Position numbers and translations under genes: made by a program
Assembly (NCBI GenBank): GCA_964396965.1
Contig: CAYNGD010000003.1
Location: 45,390 to 109,389, forward strand
Length of the DNA stretch: 64,000 nt
Direction: 5' to 3'
From: JABMRW01 sp964396965
GTDB lineage: Bacteria > Chloroflexota > Dehalococcoidia > Dehalococcoidales > BS750m-G39
Notes under the pieces: generated by a model
What the model was told of the DNA's origin: nothing
The model's database searches: none
The model's input: the letters and a program-made list of their open reading frames with translations, nothing else
Shown: in pieces, positions 45,301 through 53,223 of the stretch
Layout: the number at the start of each line of letters is the position of its first letter
Numbering within the stretch: the first letter of the stretch is position 1

Positions 45301-45678
45301 GGCGGAGACAACGATGAGTGGGGGCTTTTCCCCGTTTATCCCCGCCAGCGCCGACAGCACCTGCACCTTCTCCAGCTCGGTAGAAGCGTCGGCGGCGATA
45401 CCCTCGTAGGGCAGGGCGTCGGGCTCGGGGAAGAGCTTTACCCCGCCAGAGCCGCTCCAGGCGGCTATCTGCTCATAGAGCTTCTGGCCGTTCTCGGGCT
45501 GGGCGGTGACCACCAGCAGGGGACGGCCCAAAGATTTATATAAAGCGGCGATGAGGTAGGGCTTGGCCGCCTCCAGCACCACCGCGCTGGCAGCGCCGTT
45601 TTGTTTTTTCAGCTCTGCTAAGAGCTTCTGGTATTCGCCTGTCCCCTCGATGAGTTTTAGAAGTCCAGTCAGGTTCAA
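42373..45678 (-). CDS. mfd: transcription-repair coupling factor
   Basis: 1101 residues from the TTG at 45678, which has GGGGAG 6 bases upstream; the frame continues to 45693. Mfd removes stalled RNA polymerase and recruits UvrA. N-terminal UvrB-like domain (PLLVVTAQPENGQKLYEQIA and GRVSRRGGIVDIFPP), the polymerase-interacting domain (LVPDDYVVHVEHGIAKFAGV), the RecG-like motor with Walker A GDVGYGKTEVA, DEEQRFG, TLSATPIPRTLHMSL, and helicase motifs TTIIESGLDMPNVNTLIVNR and QLYQLRGRVGR. The C-terminal regulatory domain is present. The ATG-less start and an upstream leader hairpin are noted separately. Confidence 0.97.
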   Translation of the reverse strand: MNLTGLLKLIEGTGEYQKLLAELKKQNGAASAVVLEAAKPYLIAALYKSLGRPLLVVTAQPENGQKLYEQIAAWSGSGGVKLFPEPDALPYEGIAADASTELEKVQVLSALAGINGEKPPLIVVSAPSLMSRLPPHKEFAAACHTIGVGMEIEPLELLKRWQGIGYEIENTVEIPGRVSRRGGIVDIFPPTSELPARIEFLGNTIESLRLFDPVTQRSLNSIKSIAVGPAAELSAPRTDSLLDFLPEDGLLVLDEAPNIEQAVNDLEIQAEKLRAEKIERKELEPGLPRPYFNWKELEPKIKDRPSLRLTAWCVDQNEAAQRLNFTAAPGYAGQLPALVKKAKQLLKQGQRLIIVSHQASRLAEILEQEDIIASPVSEVEKIPLKGSLTLVQGLLGEGWIMGRETLLLTDAEVFGFIKQRRLVRRRPVPHHQFLVELVPDDYVVHVEHGIAKFAGVVRTGNGNGEKEYLLLKYAAGDKLYVPTDQIDRVNRYIGGGDQPPTLSRLGTQEWNRTKQKVRESVEEVAQELLSLYAAREVVPGFSFSRDTVWQQELEASFPYVETPDQIEVQGEVKADMEKAKPMDRLVCGDVGYGKTEVAVRAAFKAVMDGKQVAVLVPTTVLAQQHFATFKERLEAFPVRVEVLSRFRTAKEQQAIIEGLASGSVDICIGTHRLLQKDIKFKNLGILIIDEEQRFGVSHKEHLKKMRREVDVLTLSATPIPRTLHMSLVGVRDMSTMETPPEQRLPIKTYVTQYDERLIREAVLREMERNGQVFFIHNRVESIDRVANKLQSLIPEARISVAHGQMPEAELERVMADFALGKSDILVTTTIIESGLDMPNVNTLIVNRADRFGLTQLYQLRGRVGRGASLAYAYFLYDKGRMLTPTAEKRLKTIFEATELGAGFSIALKDLEIRGAGTLLGPRQSGHISAVGFSLYTRLLAEAVEAQKARQAGIPEKARPSPLPQPTLDLPLRAYIPEEYVADVETRLGLYQRLTRLDRLEQIKAMADEFGDRFGALPVEVKNLLYALKIKMLGTKAGIESITTEDGLIVIRLFEGMKFTPHQHELSLPDGVRMGVRQISLSYKRIGEWEKVLEGVLNKVVV

Positions 45679-45701
45679 AATAATTCTCCCCAAACGCCTC
45701 T

Positions 45702-45727
45702 AGGGCTAGCCGGTACGGCCTAGCCCT
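45702..45727 (-). promoter_or_regulatory. leader hairpin of mfd
   Basis: On the minus strand AGGGCTAG pairs with CTAGCCCT, with an inner CCG/CGG stem. It lies between the -10 (45735-45740) and the Shine-Dalgarno (about 45685), inside the transcript, and could stabilise it or control initiation. Confidence 0.45.
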
Positions 45728-45734
45728 CTTAAAA

Positions 45735-45743
45735 ATTCTAGCA
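45735..45743 (-). promoter_or_regulatory. extended -10 promoter of mfd
   Basis: On the minus strand TGC-TAGAAT, within TGTGCTAGAAT, the same form as the rimI and ruvB promoters. Confidence 0.45.
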
Positions 45744-45756
45744 CAGGTGCGGATAG

Positions 45757-45892
45757 TGGGCAATAAAACGTCTTCCCCCCATTTATAAACGTAACTTTGA
45801 CTTCCCACCCTCCCGCCCTCATAAGCTGCGCTTATAAAACTTTCTTTAAACAGAAGAAAATTGATAAAAACATAACATCTATAGAGGACCAC
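45757..45892. repeat. intergenic inverted-repeat element, copy 6 (degenerate)
   Basis: Left end CTTCCCACCCTCCCGCCC; hairpin ATAAGC-TGC-GCTTAT at 45821-45835; a diverged AAATTGATAAAAACATAACA segment follows. The right end is eroded. Confidence 0.5.
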
Positions 45893-45896
45893 CCAC

Positions 45897-45923
45897 TTGA
45901 CGGCGGGGCGGTTATGGTATAAA
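45897..45923 (+). promoter_or_regulatory. promoter of plsY
   Basis: TTGACG (45897-45902), 15 bases and TATAAA (45918-45923) preceded by TGG, an extended -10. The short spacer is compensated by the TG. Confidence 0.45.
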
Positions 45924-45968
45924 TTAATGACCTAGAAGTACTAGGCATAATCACTTGGTAGTGTCAGG

Positions 45969-46589
45969 ATGGTGGAATATTATCAGGTAATCATACTAAC
46001 TATGGCCGCCTTCTGGCTGGGTGCCTGCCCTTTCTCGGTGTGGGTGGGGCACAGGTTCCTTGGCAAGGAAATAAGAGACTACGGGGACGGCAACCCCGGC
46101 GCCGCCAATGTTATGCGGGCCGGAGGACGCAAGTCGTTCGGTCTGGCCGTGTTGCTCGATGTCGCCAAGGGCTTCCCCTTCGTCTTTATGGCCCATGCCG
46201 TCTGGGGACTTTCCGATATGGCGGTGGTGGCGGTGGGCTTGAGCGCCATACTGGGGCACGCCTTCTCTCCTTTCCTCGGCTTTAGGGGTGGCAAGTCGAT
46301 AGCCGTTACCGGCGGCGTCCTCTTCGCTTTGCCCAGCCCGGTGGTGCTGTTCGCCTTTATCATCTTTATGCTAATAGCTTTTCTCTTTATAGAGAGGGAT
46401 GCCTGGACGGTGATAGCTGCCGTTGCCGGCACACTGGCCTATCTGGTAATCACCAGGGGGAACTCCTGGGAATCGGCATTGATGTTGGGGGTGCTGGCGA
46501 TACTGACCATAAAGCATTTCAACGACCTGAAGACCGTTCCCATGCACCGGGTGAGAATCCTGGCCTGGCTTCAGTCTCGCAGGCGGTAG
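45969..46589 (+). CDS. plsY: acyl-phosphate:glycerol-3-phosphate acyltransferase
   Basis: 206 residues, integral membrane. It makes lysophosphatidic acid from acyl-phosphate. Conserved motifs: GACPFSVWVGHRFLGKEIRD, YGDGNPGAANVMRAGG, SAILGHAFSPFLGFRGGKSI and FNDLKTVP at the C-terminus. Five membrane segments. The gene for the following step, plsC, is at 28164. It is followed after 20 bases by a glycosyltransferase gene. Confidence 0.94.
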   Translation: MVEYYQVIILTMAAFWLGACPFSVWVGHRFLGKEIRDYGDGNPGAANVMRAGGRKSFGLAVLLDVAKGFPFVFMAHAVWGLSDMAVVAVGLSAILGHAFSPFLGFRGGKSIAVTGGVLFALPSPVVLFAFIIFMLIAFLFIERDAWTVIAAVAGTLAYLVITRGNSWESALMLGVLAILTIKHFNDLKTVPMHRVRILAWLQSRRR

Positions 46590-46609
46590 AACCGCAGAAT
46601 AGATAGAGC

Positions 46610-47752
46610 ATGCTGTATCAGTTGATAATAGCTGGCGGGCTGGTTCTCTTCATGTTTAATCTTTTCCTTAATCTCCGGGCTTTGAAGAAGCCTCGCCCTG
46701 ACAGCCGCCCGCCGGAGTCGGCGCCCCTAATCTCGGTTATGGTGCCAGCCCGGGATGAAGAGGTCAATATCGAGAGCTGCCTCAGGTCGCTTACGAGCCA
46801 GGACTACCCTAACTTTGAGATTCTGGTTATTGACGACCACTCATCGGATAACACCGCCGCCATCGTGAGACGGCTGGCCGCTGAGGATAGCCGCATCCGC
46901 TTTTTCCAGTCAGAGCCCCTCCCCGAGGGCTGGGCGGGCAAGCCCTTTGCCTGCTATCAGCTGGCCCGGCAGGCCGGGGGTGCCTGGTTCTTGTTTGTTG
47001 ACGCCGATACCGTACACGCCCCCCACATGCTGCGTAGCATGCTGGCCCTGGCGGTTGAGTCCAAGTCCGGCATGCTCTCCGGCTTCCCCCGCCAGCTGGC
47101 CAACTCCCTGCCCCAGAAGATAGCCATCCCGGTATTATACTTCGTCATCATGAGCTGGCTGCCTATCTGGTGGCTGCACCGCTCAAAAAAACTCAGGCCG
47201 TCGCTGGCTATCGGGCAGTTCCTCCTCTTTCCTAGGGAGGACTACTGGAAGATCGGCGGGCACAAGGCGGTTAAATCGAGGATAATCGAGGACGTCTGGC
47301 TGGGCGTGGAGATAAACCGAAGCGGTAGCCGGCACATCGCCGTTGACCTGTCGCCGGTGGTGTCCTGCAATATGTACCACGACGTGGGGACGATGTGGGA
47401 TGGCTTTATCAGGTGGATGTATTCGGTGGCGGCGATGTCCCGAATCTTCCTGGCCCTGCTCCTTGCCGCCGGCTACTTTTTCTTCCTGGCCCCCTTCTAC
47501 TGTCTGTGGCGGGAGCTGTTCGTGATGCCCACTGGCTGGGGGCCCATCATTGGCTTTCAGGTATTGGTGATATTGGGTATGCGCTGGCTGGTGGACAGCC
47601 GCTTTAAAGAGCCGGTGGTCTCCTTTATTCTGCACCCCATCGGCTTCTCCTTCCTTATCCTGACCGCCCTCTATGCCTTTTCGCGGCAGTTGGTCGGGGC
47701 TGGCGTCCGCTGGAAGGACCGGCTCTACAGCAAGGAATCGGCCATAGAGTAG
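46610..47752 (+). CDS. family 2 glycosyltransferase, membrane-associated
   Basis: 380 residues. An N-terminal membrane segment (2-24) precedes the catalytic domain: PLISVMVPARDEEVNIESCL, LVIDDHSSDNTAAIV, WFLFVDADTVHAP with the DXD-like DADT, and IIEDVWLGVEINRSG. Three to four C-terminal membrane segments follow (about 285-375). The sequence pattern resembles carotenoid and hydroxychlorobactene glycosyltransferases, but the acceptor is not known. It is downstream of plsY, so a lipid acceptor is plausible. Confidence 0.85.
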   Translation: MLYQLIIAGGLVLFMFNLFLNLRALKKPRPDSRPPESAPLISVMVPARDEEVNIESCLRSLTSQDYPNFEILVIDDHSSDNTAAIVRRLAAEDSRIRFFQSEPLPEGWAGKPFACYQLARQAGGAWFLFVDADTVHAPHMLRSMLALAVESKSGMLSGFPRQLANSLPQKIAIPVLYFVIMSWLPIWWLHRSKKLRPSLAIGQFLLFPREDYWKIGGHKAVKSRIIEDVWLGVEINRSGSRHIAVDLSPVVSCNMYHDVGTMWDGFIRWMYSVAAMSRIFLALLLAAGYFFFLAPFYCLWRELFVMPTGWGPIIGFQVLVILGMRWLVDSRFKEPVVSFILHPIGFSFLILTALYAFSRQLVGAGVRWKDRLYSKESAIE

Positions 47753-47782
47753 GCTTTAAAGCCTTCTCCATCACCCTTCACC

Positions 47783-47811
47783 TTGTCCAACTCTTCCCCG
47801 CTTGTTATAAT
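47783..47811 (+). promoter_or_regulatory. sigma-70 promoter of proB-orf-proA
   Basis: TTGTCC (47783-47788), 17 bases and a perfect TATAAT (47806-47811). Leader of about 15 bases to the ATG at 47834. Confidence 0.65.
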
Positions 47812-47833
47812 GTAGCCGTTTCAGGTAAGCGTT

Positions 47834-48958
47834 ATGGATACGGCTGCGGCTTATAAACGGATAGTGGCCAAGTTCGGCACCGGCCTGCTTACTGGCGGCA
47901 GCGAGCGCCTCGACGAGAAGATAATGGCGGGGCTGGCCGCCCAGCTGGCGCAGCTGCATACACGGGGGCGGGAGCTGGTTATCGTCTCCTCCGGGGCGAT
48001 AGCCTCGGGCCGGCAGAAACTGGGCCTGACCAAGGAGCTTAAGGATATACCCTTCAAGCAGGTGCTGGCCTCGGTGGGCCAGCACCGCCTGGTCGGCTTC
48101 TATGAGCAGCTCTTCAGCCGCTATGATATCACCGTGGCCCAGGCACTGCTGGCCAAGGCCGACCTTCTGAACCGGGCCGGCTATCTCAACGCCCGCAACA
48201 CCCTGCTGGCGCTGCTGGAGCTAAGGGTTATCTGCGTGGTCAACGAAAACGACGTGGTGGCGGTGGATGAGCTTCACCAGGTGGCCTTCGGCGATAACGA
48301 TAACCTTTCGGCGATGGTGGCCAACCTGATTGACGCTGACCTGCTGATGATTCTGACCGATACCGCCGGGCTCTATACCGCTGACCCCCGCCGCCATACC
48401 GATGCCCAGCTTATCCCGCAGGTGGAGAGGGTGGACCTGAAGATTGAGCGTCTGGCGGCCAGTACCACCGGCCGGCTGGGTACCGGCGGCATGATGACCA
48501 AGGTAGCCGCGGCCAAGCTGGCAACATCCTTCGGGGTGACGGTGGTCATCGCCGACGGGCGGGAGCCGGACGTTATACTGCGGCTAGCCCGGAGCGAGCC
48601 GGTCGGCACCCGCTTTCTGCCCACTAGTAGCCGGCGGGAAAGCCGCAAGCGCTGGATGCTCAGCGGCCTCTCCACCAAGGGCAGGCTGGTGGTGGACTCC
48701 GGCGCTGCCCAGGCGCTTGAGAAACAGCAGCGGAGCCTGCTGGCCGCCGGCATCAAAGAGCTTGAGGGCGAGTTCCAGCGGGGGGCTATCGTCAATATCT
48801 ATGACCCGGAAGGGGTACGCCTTGGCTGCGGCATCACCAACTACAGTTCGGCGGACATCAAGGCTATTAAAGGGGTGCACTCCGGGAAGATTGTAACTCT
48901 TCTCGGCTACGATTACGGTTCCGAGGTGGTCCATCGGAATAATCTGGTAGTGCTCTAG
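47834..48958 (+). CDS. proB: glutamate 5-kinase
   Basis: 374 residues. It phosphorylates glutamate in the first step of proline synthesis. Amino-acid kinase fold: AKFGTGLLTGGSERLD, IVSSGAIASGRQKLGL, NENDVVAVDEL, LTDTAGLYTADPRR, GTGGMMTKVAAAKLA. The C-terminal 90 residues (LVVDSGAAQALEKQQRSLLA onward) are a PUA domain. It is followed by a small gene and proA in one operon. Confidence 0.95.
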   Translation: MDTAAAYKRIVAKFGTGLLTGGSERLDEKIMAGLAAQLAQLHTRGRELVIVSSGAIASGRQKLGLTKELKDIPFKQVLASVGQHRLVGFYEQLFSRYDITVAQALLAKADLLNRAGYLNARNTLLALLELRVICVVNENDVVAVDELHQVAFGDNDNLSAMVANLIDADLLMILTDTAGLYTADPRRHTDAQLIPQVERVDLKIERLAASTTGRLGTGGMMTKVAAAKLATSFGVTVVIADGREPDVILRLARSEPVGTRFLPTSSRRESRKRWMLSGLSTKGRLVVDSGAAQALEKQQRSLLAAGIKELEGEFQRGAIVNIYDPEGVRLGCGITNYSSADIKAIKGVHSGKIVTLLGYDYGSEVVHRNNLVVL

Positions 48959-48972
48959 GAGGCAGGCTTAAA

Positions 48973-49239
48973 TTGAGTATTGGCAAAATTTATCCGCTTG
49001 GCAACGAAAAGATGGTGATTGGCATTGACTATCGGCTGGTGGGTGATATCGGGACCAGGTGGTGGGGCGATTTCATCTCCACCGACTACAGCCGCATTAA
49101 TGATAAGGTGAGGTATATCATTGAGCTTGAGGACGGACGCCGGGGCCTGTGTGCCATCCACAAGGAGGTGGGCCGGGCCGCCACCGGCACTCCGGTGCGC
49201 TATCGCTATTCCTTCAAAGGGATGGGCAATCTGGACTAA
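48973..49239 (+). CDS. small protein of unknown function between proB and proA
   Basis: 88 residues, TTG start at 48973 with GGAGG about 11 bases upstream. No signal or membrane segment; beta-rich and tryptophan-containing (DIGTRWWGDFISTDYSRIND, YIIELEDGRRGLCAIHKEVG). No family recognised. The spacing (14 bases from proB, 16 to proA) puts it firmly in the proline operon, so a role in proline synthesis or regulation is conceivable but unproven. Note that TTG starts are used elsewhere in the window. Confidence 0.65.
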   Translation: MSIGKIYPLGNEKMVIGIDYRLVGDIGTRWWGDFISTDYSRINDKVRYIIELEDGRRGLCAIHKEVGRAATGTPVRYRYSFKGMGNLD

Positions 49240-49255
49240 GCCTGAGGAGTAAAAG

Positions 49256-50530
49256 ATGGAGCCCGAAGTGAGAGAGCTTGAAGAGAAGGCCAGGGCGGCC
49301 AAGGCGGCTTCCCGACATCTGGCTTACCTTTCCGCCGAGGTCAAGAACAAAGCTTTACATAATATTGCAGACGACCTTTTAGCCAAGCGCGAGGAGATAC
49401 TGGCGGCCAACCAGCTTGACTACCATGAAGCGCACAGCTCGGGTATGAACGCCGCCATGCTCGACCGTTTGATGCTCTCCCCGGAGCGCCTGGCGGCGAT
49501 GGTCAAGGACGTTTTAGCGGTGGCGGCAATGGCTGACCCGGTGGGCGAGGTCTTTGATATGCGCACCCTGCCCAACGGCCTGCTGATAGGCAGGAAGCGG
49601 GTGCCGCTGGGGGTCATCGGCACCATCTACGAGAGCCGACCCAACGTTACCACTGATATTTCTGCCCTCTGTCTCAAGTCGGGCAACGCCGTTATCCTGA
49701 GGGGGGGCAAGGAGGCGCTCCACTCCAACGGCGCTCTGGCTAAGCTCGTCCAGGGGGCGGCGGAAAAAGCCGGTGTACCGGAAGGGGCGGTGCAGTTTAT
49801 CGAAAATACCGACCGGGCGCTGGTCGACGAGATGCTGAAGATGCGCCAGTATATTGACCTGATGATACCGCGGGGCGGGGCCGGCCTGATAAGGCTTATC
49901 CGGGAGAAGGCGGCCATGCCGGTGGTGGCCGGCGGCATAGGCGTCTGCCATACCTATGTTGATAAGAGCGCTAATATAGATAAGGCGGTAGCCATCGTCT
50001 TTAACGCCAAGGTGCAGCGCCCCACCGTCTGCAATGCCCTGGACACAATTCTGGTTCATGCCGATATCGCCAAGAGTTTCCTGCCGCCGGCGGCGGCGGA
50101 GCTGGCCAAAGCCGGGGTGGAGATGCGCTGTGACGAGCGGGCGATGGCTGTCCTTAAAGGGAAGCTGTCTCTGAAGTTGAAGCCGGCCACCGCTGATGAC
50201 TGGGGCCGGGAGTTTCTGGCGCTGGTGGCGGCGGTCAGGGTTGTTGACTCGCTGGGCGAGGCGCTGGAGCACATCGAGCGCTACGGCTCGGGGCACTCCG
50301 AGGCCATCGTCACCGAGGACTACGATGCCGCCATGCGTTTCCTCAACGAGGTGGATGCCGCCTGCGTCTACGCCAATGCCAGCACCCGTTTTACCGACGG
50401 CGGCCAGTTCGGGCTGGGGGCGGAGGTGGGTATCAGCACCCAGAAGTTCCACGCCCGCGGCCCGCTGGGGTTAAAAGAGCTTACCAGCTACAAGTGGATT
50501 GTTTTTGGTAGCGGTCAGATAAGACCGTAG
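49256..50530 (+). CDS. proA: gamma-glutamyl phosphate reductase
   Basis: 424 residues. It reduces gamma-glutamyl phosphate with NADPH, the second step of proline synthesis. Catalytic cysteine C259 in RPTVCNALDTILVH. Other motifs: GVIGTIYESRPNVT, LRGGKEALHSN, IPRGGAGLIR, HIERYGSGHSEAIVTEDYDA, and FGLGAEVGISTQKFHARGPL. GAGGAG precedes the ATG. It lies in the proB operon. Confidence 0.96.
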   Translation: MEPEVRELEEKARAAKAASRHLAYLSAEVKNKALHNIADDLLAKREEILAANQLDYHEAHSSGMNAAMLDRLMLSPERLAAMVKDVLAVAAMADPVGEVFDMRTLPNGLLIGRKRVPLGVIGTIYESRPNVTTDISALCLKSGNAVILRGGKEALHSNGALAKLVQGAAEKAGVPEGAVQFIENTDRALVDEMLKMRQYIDLMIPRGGAGLIRLIREKAAMPVVAGGIGVCHTYVDKSANIDKAVAIVFNAKVQRPTVCNALDTILVHADIAKSFLPPAAAELAKAGVEMRCDERAMAVLKGKLSLKLKPATADDWGREFLALVAAVRVVDSLGEALEHIERYGSGHSEAIVTEDYDAAMRFLNEVDAACVYANASTRFTDGGQFGLGAEVGISTQKFHARGPLGLKELTSYKWIVFGSGQIRP

Positions 50531-50552
50531 GGGGCAGCGGCCAGGTCAGGCC

Positions 50553-51287
50553 CTAGCCGCCTGGTGCGGCGGCCCCAAGGACGGCCTGCTGCGCCAGGAA
50601 AAGCTCACTGATACCCTTGCCGGCCAGAGAAAGCAGCGAGTCTATGGTCTCCCTGGTGAAGGGCTTACCCTCGGCGGTGCCCTGCACCTCGACGAACTCG
50701 CCCTGGCTGGTCATGACCACGTTGAAGTCAACGGCGGCGTTACAGTCTTCATCGTAGCAGAGGTCAAGCAGCTTCTGGCCGTGGACGATGCCGATGCTGG
50801 TGGCAGCCACGGCGCTCTTTAAGGGGATAGAGGCTATTATCCCCAGATTGGCCATAGTCTGCAGCCCCTGCCTCAGGGCAACGTAGGCGCCGGTGATGGC
50901 AGCGGTCCTGGTGCCGCCGTCGGCCTGGAGGACGTCGCAGTCTATAATCAGGGTCCTTTCACCGAGGGCGGCCAGGTCGGTGATGGCCCTCAGCGAGCGC
51001 CCGATGATGCGCTGGATTTCCTGGCTGCGCCCGGACACTTTGCCCAGCGCCGCCTCGCGGGAGGAGCGGGTGACGGTAGCGCGGGGCAGCATTCCATATT
51101 CGGCGGTGATCCAGCCGGTGCCCTGTCCTCTCAGGAAGTGGGGTACCTTCTCGTCAACGCTGACCGAGCATAGCACCCTGGTCTTGCCTAGCTCTATCAG
51201 CGCCGAGCCCTCGGCAAAGCTCTGGTAGCCGGGGGTTATCTTTACCGGCCTAAGTTCGTCCCAGTTGCGCCCGTCAGCCCTTTTCAT
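50553..51287 (-). CDS. rph: ribonuclease PH
   Basis: 244 residues. Phosphorolytic trimming of tRNA 3' ends. Motifs: RADGRNWDELRPVKITPGYQ, VDEKVPHFLRGQGTGWITAE, GMLPRATVTRS, GRSQEIQRIIGRSLRA, DCDVLQADGGTRTAAITGAY and QGTAEGKPFTRETIDSLLSL. The ATG at 51287 has AAGGAG upstream, and a consensus promoter lies at 51315-51343. Convergent with proA. Confidence 0.96.
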   Translation of the reverse strand: MKRADGRNWDELRPVKITPGYQSFAEGSALIELGKTRVLCSVSVDEKVPHFLRGQGTGWITAEYGMLPRATVTRSSREAALGKVSGRSQEIQRIIGRSLRAITDLAALGERTLIIDCDVLQADGGTRTAAITGAYVALRQGLQTMANLGIIASIPLKSAVAATSIGIVHGQKLLDLCYDEDCNAAVDFNVVMTSQGEFVEVQGTAEGKPFTRETIDSLLSLAGKGISELFLAQQAVLGAAAPGG

Positions 51288-51314
51288 TCAGTCTCCTTTT
51301 TGGGGGTTTGCAAG

Positions 51315-51343
51315 AGTATAGCAGAGATAAGCTGTGTTGGCAA
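51315..51343 (-). promoter_or_regulatory. promoter of rph
   Basis: On the minus strand TTGCCA (51338-51343), 17 bases and TATACT (51315-51320) preceded by TGC, combining both promoter types. Confidence 0.65.
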
Positions 51344-51365
51344 TGCCTCCCCCCGATTTTAAACC

Positions 51366-51540
51366 AGTGTTTTCCGTCCCATACCCGCCCGCCCTCATAA
51401 GCTCCGCTTCTGGAACTTTCCTTCCCCACCCCGAGAAGAAATTGATAGAAGTATCACTTCTGTAGNNNNNNNNNNCCCAAAAATAAATATTAAAAAATTA
51501 CTCTTTTTTGGGGGTGGGGAGGGTGGGAAGTAAAAGGATT
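51366..51540. repeat. intergenic inverted-repeat element, copy 7, with 10-N gap
   Basis: Left end GTCCCATACCCGCCCGCCC from 51376; hairpin AAGC-TCC-GCTT at 51399-51409; AGAAGT-ATC-ACTTCT at 51447-51461; gap 51466-51475 follows ACTTCTGTAG. The right end is GGGGAGGGTGGGAAGTAAAA. Confidence 0.65.
51466..51475. other. assembly gap (10 N)
   Basis: Ten N directly after ACTTCTGTAG, as in copy 5. Confidence 0.9.
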
Positions 51541-51581
51541 GTAAAATGGGGGAGGGTGATAGTCGTTATCTAGCCAGAGCG

Positions 51582-52739
51582 TCACTCACCCGGTAGCGAG
51601 TTGATAAAATCAGCCACCATTTTGATTATTGCTTCTTCGTACTTCCAGGCATCGAAGTGGGTATCCTTGCCGTAGAACGGGTCCGCCGTGGTGACAACTA
51701 CCATATCCAGGTCACGGACCAAGACGATTAGCTGCCCTCCGTGCCCCCAGGCGAAATTGACGTGGTGTCTCCCTACCTCGCCGGCCCACCAGTAGTACCC
51801 GTACCCGATATCGTGGAGATGGCCTATCTTTTTTATTTCGAATTCATTTACTGTATAGGTCTGTAACGAATCATGCACCCAGTCCGCTGGGATTAGCCGG
51901 TTGCCCTCGTATTCACCTTCATCGAGATATAGCTGGCCGAACCTGGCCATATCCCTTGCCGTGAATTGGATGTCACCGCCCCCAAGGTAGTAGCCGTCCA
52001 GGTCCCGGTTCCAAGCCTCGCCGGGCGTCACGCCCAGCGGCCCAAACAGGTACTCCTTGCCGAGTGACATCAGGTCCATGCCAGATGCCCGAGCCACAAT
52101 GATGCCCAACCAGTGGGCTGTCAGGTTGCTGTACTGGAACCTGGTCCCGGGGTCGGCAGTGATCGGTATGGCGGCTATCTTACTCAGGTATTCACCAGAC
52201 CACATCGCGTCCCAGGCAGCGGCATTTTTCTCCTCCCAGGGATACCCGGCTCGCATTTCCAGCATATCCCGGATGGTTATCTGCTCCTTCCTCGGGTCGG
52301 TTATCTGGTCGGCGATATCTGGGAAGAAATCGAGCATTTTCTGGTCCAGGCTTGACAGGTAACCCCGGTCCAGCGCAATCCCGGCCAGTGCCGAGGTGTA
52401 GCTCTTGGTCACCGACGCCCGTTTGGACAACTGGTCAACCGAGCCTTCATTGAAGTACCCTTCGGCAACCAGATAGCCGTTCTTGATAACCAGCAGACTG
52501 TAGATGGTCTCCAGTTTGGCAGCATTGTAATACGTCTTCGCCAGCAGCATTGGGTCCAGCCCTTCTGCTTCAGGCGTTGACACCTCCCAGCCATCCCCGG
52601 GCAGTGGTGTGTAGTTAACCTCTGCCAGGTCCTCGGTGCTGGGGCCGCAGCCGACCAGCATTGATAATACCAGAATTAGGCTGGCAATTAAGAGGGGAAA
52701 ATATTGAAGCTTGGTTAACTCCCTAGCCCTTTTACCCAT
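51582..52739 (-). CDS. serine hydrolase lipoprotein (beta-lactamase class C/penicillin-binding type)
   Basis: 385 residues. A lipoprotein signal ends at MLVGC with C31. The catalytic SxxK is S109-V-T-K112 in RASVTKSYTSALAG, and the tyrosine motif is YSN in FQYSNLTAHWLG. WAGEVGRHHVNFAWGHGGQL contains the third conserved element (HxG). These are the marks of the serine beta-lactamase superfamily, which includes esterases and peptidases; a true beta-lactamase activity is not implied. It ends an operon of MBL hydrolase, radical SAM protein and CinA domain. Confidence 0.88.
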   Translation of the reverse strand: MGKRARELTKLQYFPLLIASLILVLSMLVGCGPSTEDLAEVNYTPLPGDGWEVSTPEAEGLDPMLLAKTYYNAAKLETIYSLLVIKNGYLVAEGYFNEGSVDQLSKRASVTKSYTSALAGIALDRGYLSSLDQKMLDFFPDIADQITDPRKEQITIRDMLEMRAGYPWEEKNAAAWDAMWSGEYLSKIAAIPITADPGTRFQYSNLTAHWLGIIVARASGMDLMSLGKEYLFGPLGVTPGEAWNRDLDGYYLGGGDIQFTARDMARFGQLYLDEGEYEGNRLIPADWVHDSLQTYTVNEFEIKKIGHLHDIGYGYYWWAGEVGRHHVNFAWGHGGQLIVLVRDLDMVVVTTADPFYGKDTHFDAWKYEEAIIKMVADFINSLPGE

Positions 52740-52752
52740 TGGGTTTCTCCGG

Positions 52753-53223
52753 TCAGCCCGCTAGGTACTCTTTAAGCCAACTTAGGGCGGCTTCGGCGGC
52801 GCTATGCTTGTTCTGCTCGCGGTCACCGCTAAAATTATGCTTACGGCTGTAAGTCCCGCCCTTGTGGGATAAGCCGATATAGAAAAGACCAACCGGCTTT
52901 CCCGGCTCCGCACCGCTTGGGCCGGCAATGCCGGTATCGGCGATGCAGACATCGGCACCTAAGATTTTTCTGCCGCCACCGGCCATTTCTTCAGCAACCT
53001 GGGGGCTCACCGCCCCATACCGTTTAAGGGTGGCCTCTTTTACCCCAACCACCCCCATCTTAATCTCATTACTGTAGGCGGTCACCGAGCCCTTATAGTA
53101 GTCCGAGCTTCCGGGGATATTGGTGATGCGGTGGGAGATAAGCCCGCCGGTGGCGGACTCGACCACCCCCAGCGTCAGCCCCTTCTGACATAGCAGGTTG
53201 CCGATTTCCTCCTCCAGCCTCAT
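52753..53223 (-). CDS. pncC: CinA C-terminal (nicotinamide-nucleotide amidase) domain protein
   Basis: 156 residues, only the amidase domain of CinA (PncC), which removes the amide from NMN. Motifs: KGLTLGVVESATGGLISHRI, PGSSDYYKGSVTAYSNEIKM, GAVSPQVAEEMAGGGRKILG and IADTGIAGPSGAEPGKPVGL. The ATG overlaps the stop of the radical SAM gene by four bases. Confidence 0.93.
   Translation of the reverse strand: MRLEEEIGNLLCQKGLTLGVVESATGGLISHRITNIPGSSDYYKGSVTAYSNEIKMGVVGVKEATLKRYGAVSPQVAEEMAGGGRKILGADVCIADTGIAGPSGAEPGKPVGLFYIGLSHKGGTYSRKHNFSGDREQNKHSAAEAALSWLKEYLAG

Noticed and set aside
51582..52739. Annotation as an antibiotic-resistance beta-lactamase
   Set aside because: SxxK and YxN motifs define a broad serine hydrolase superfamily; nothing here supports a resistance function.
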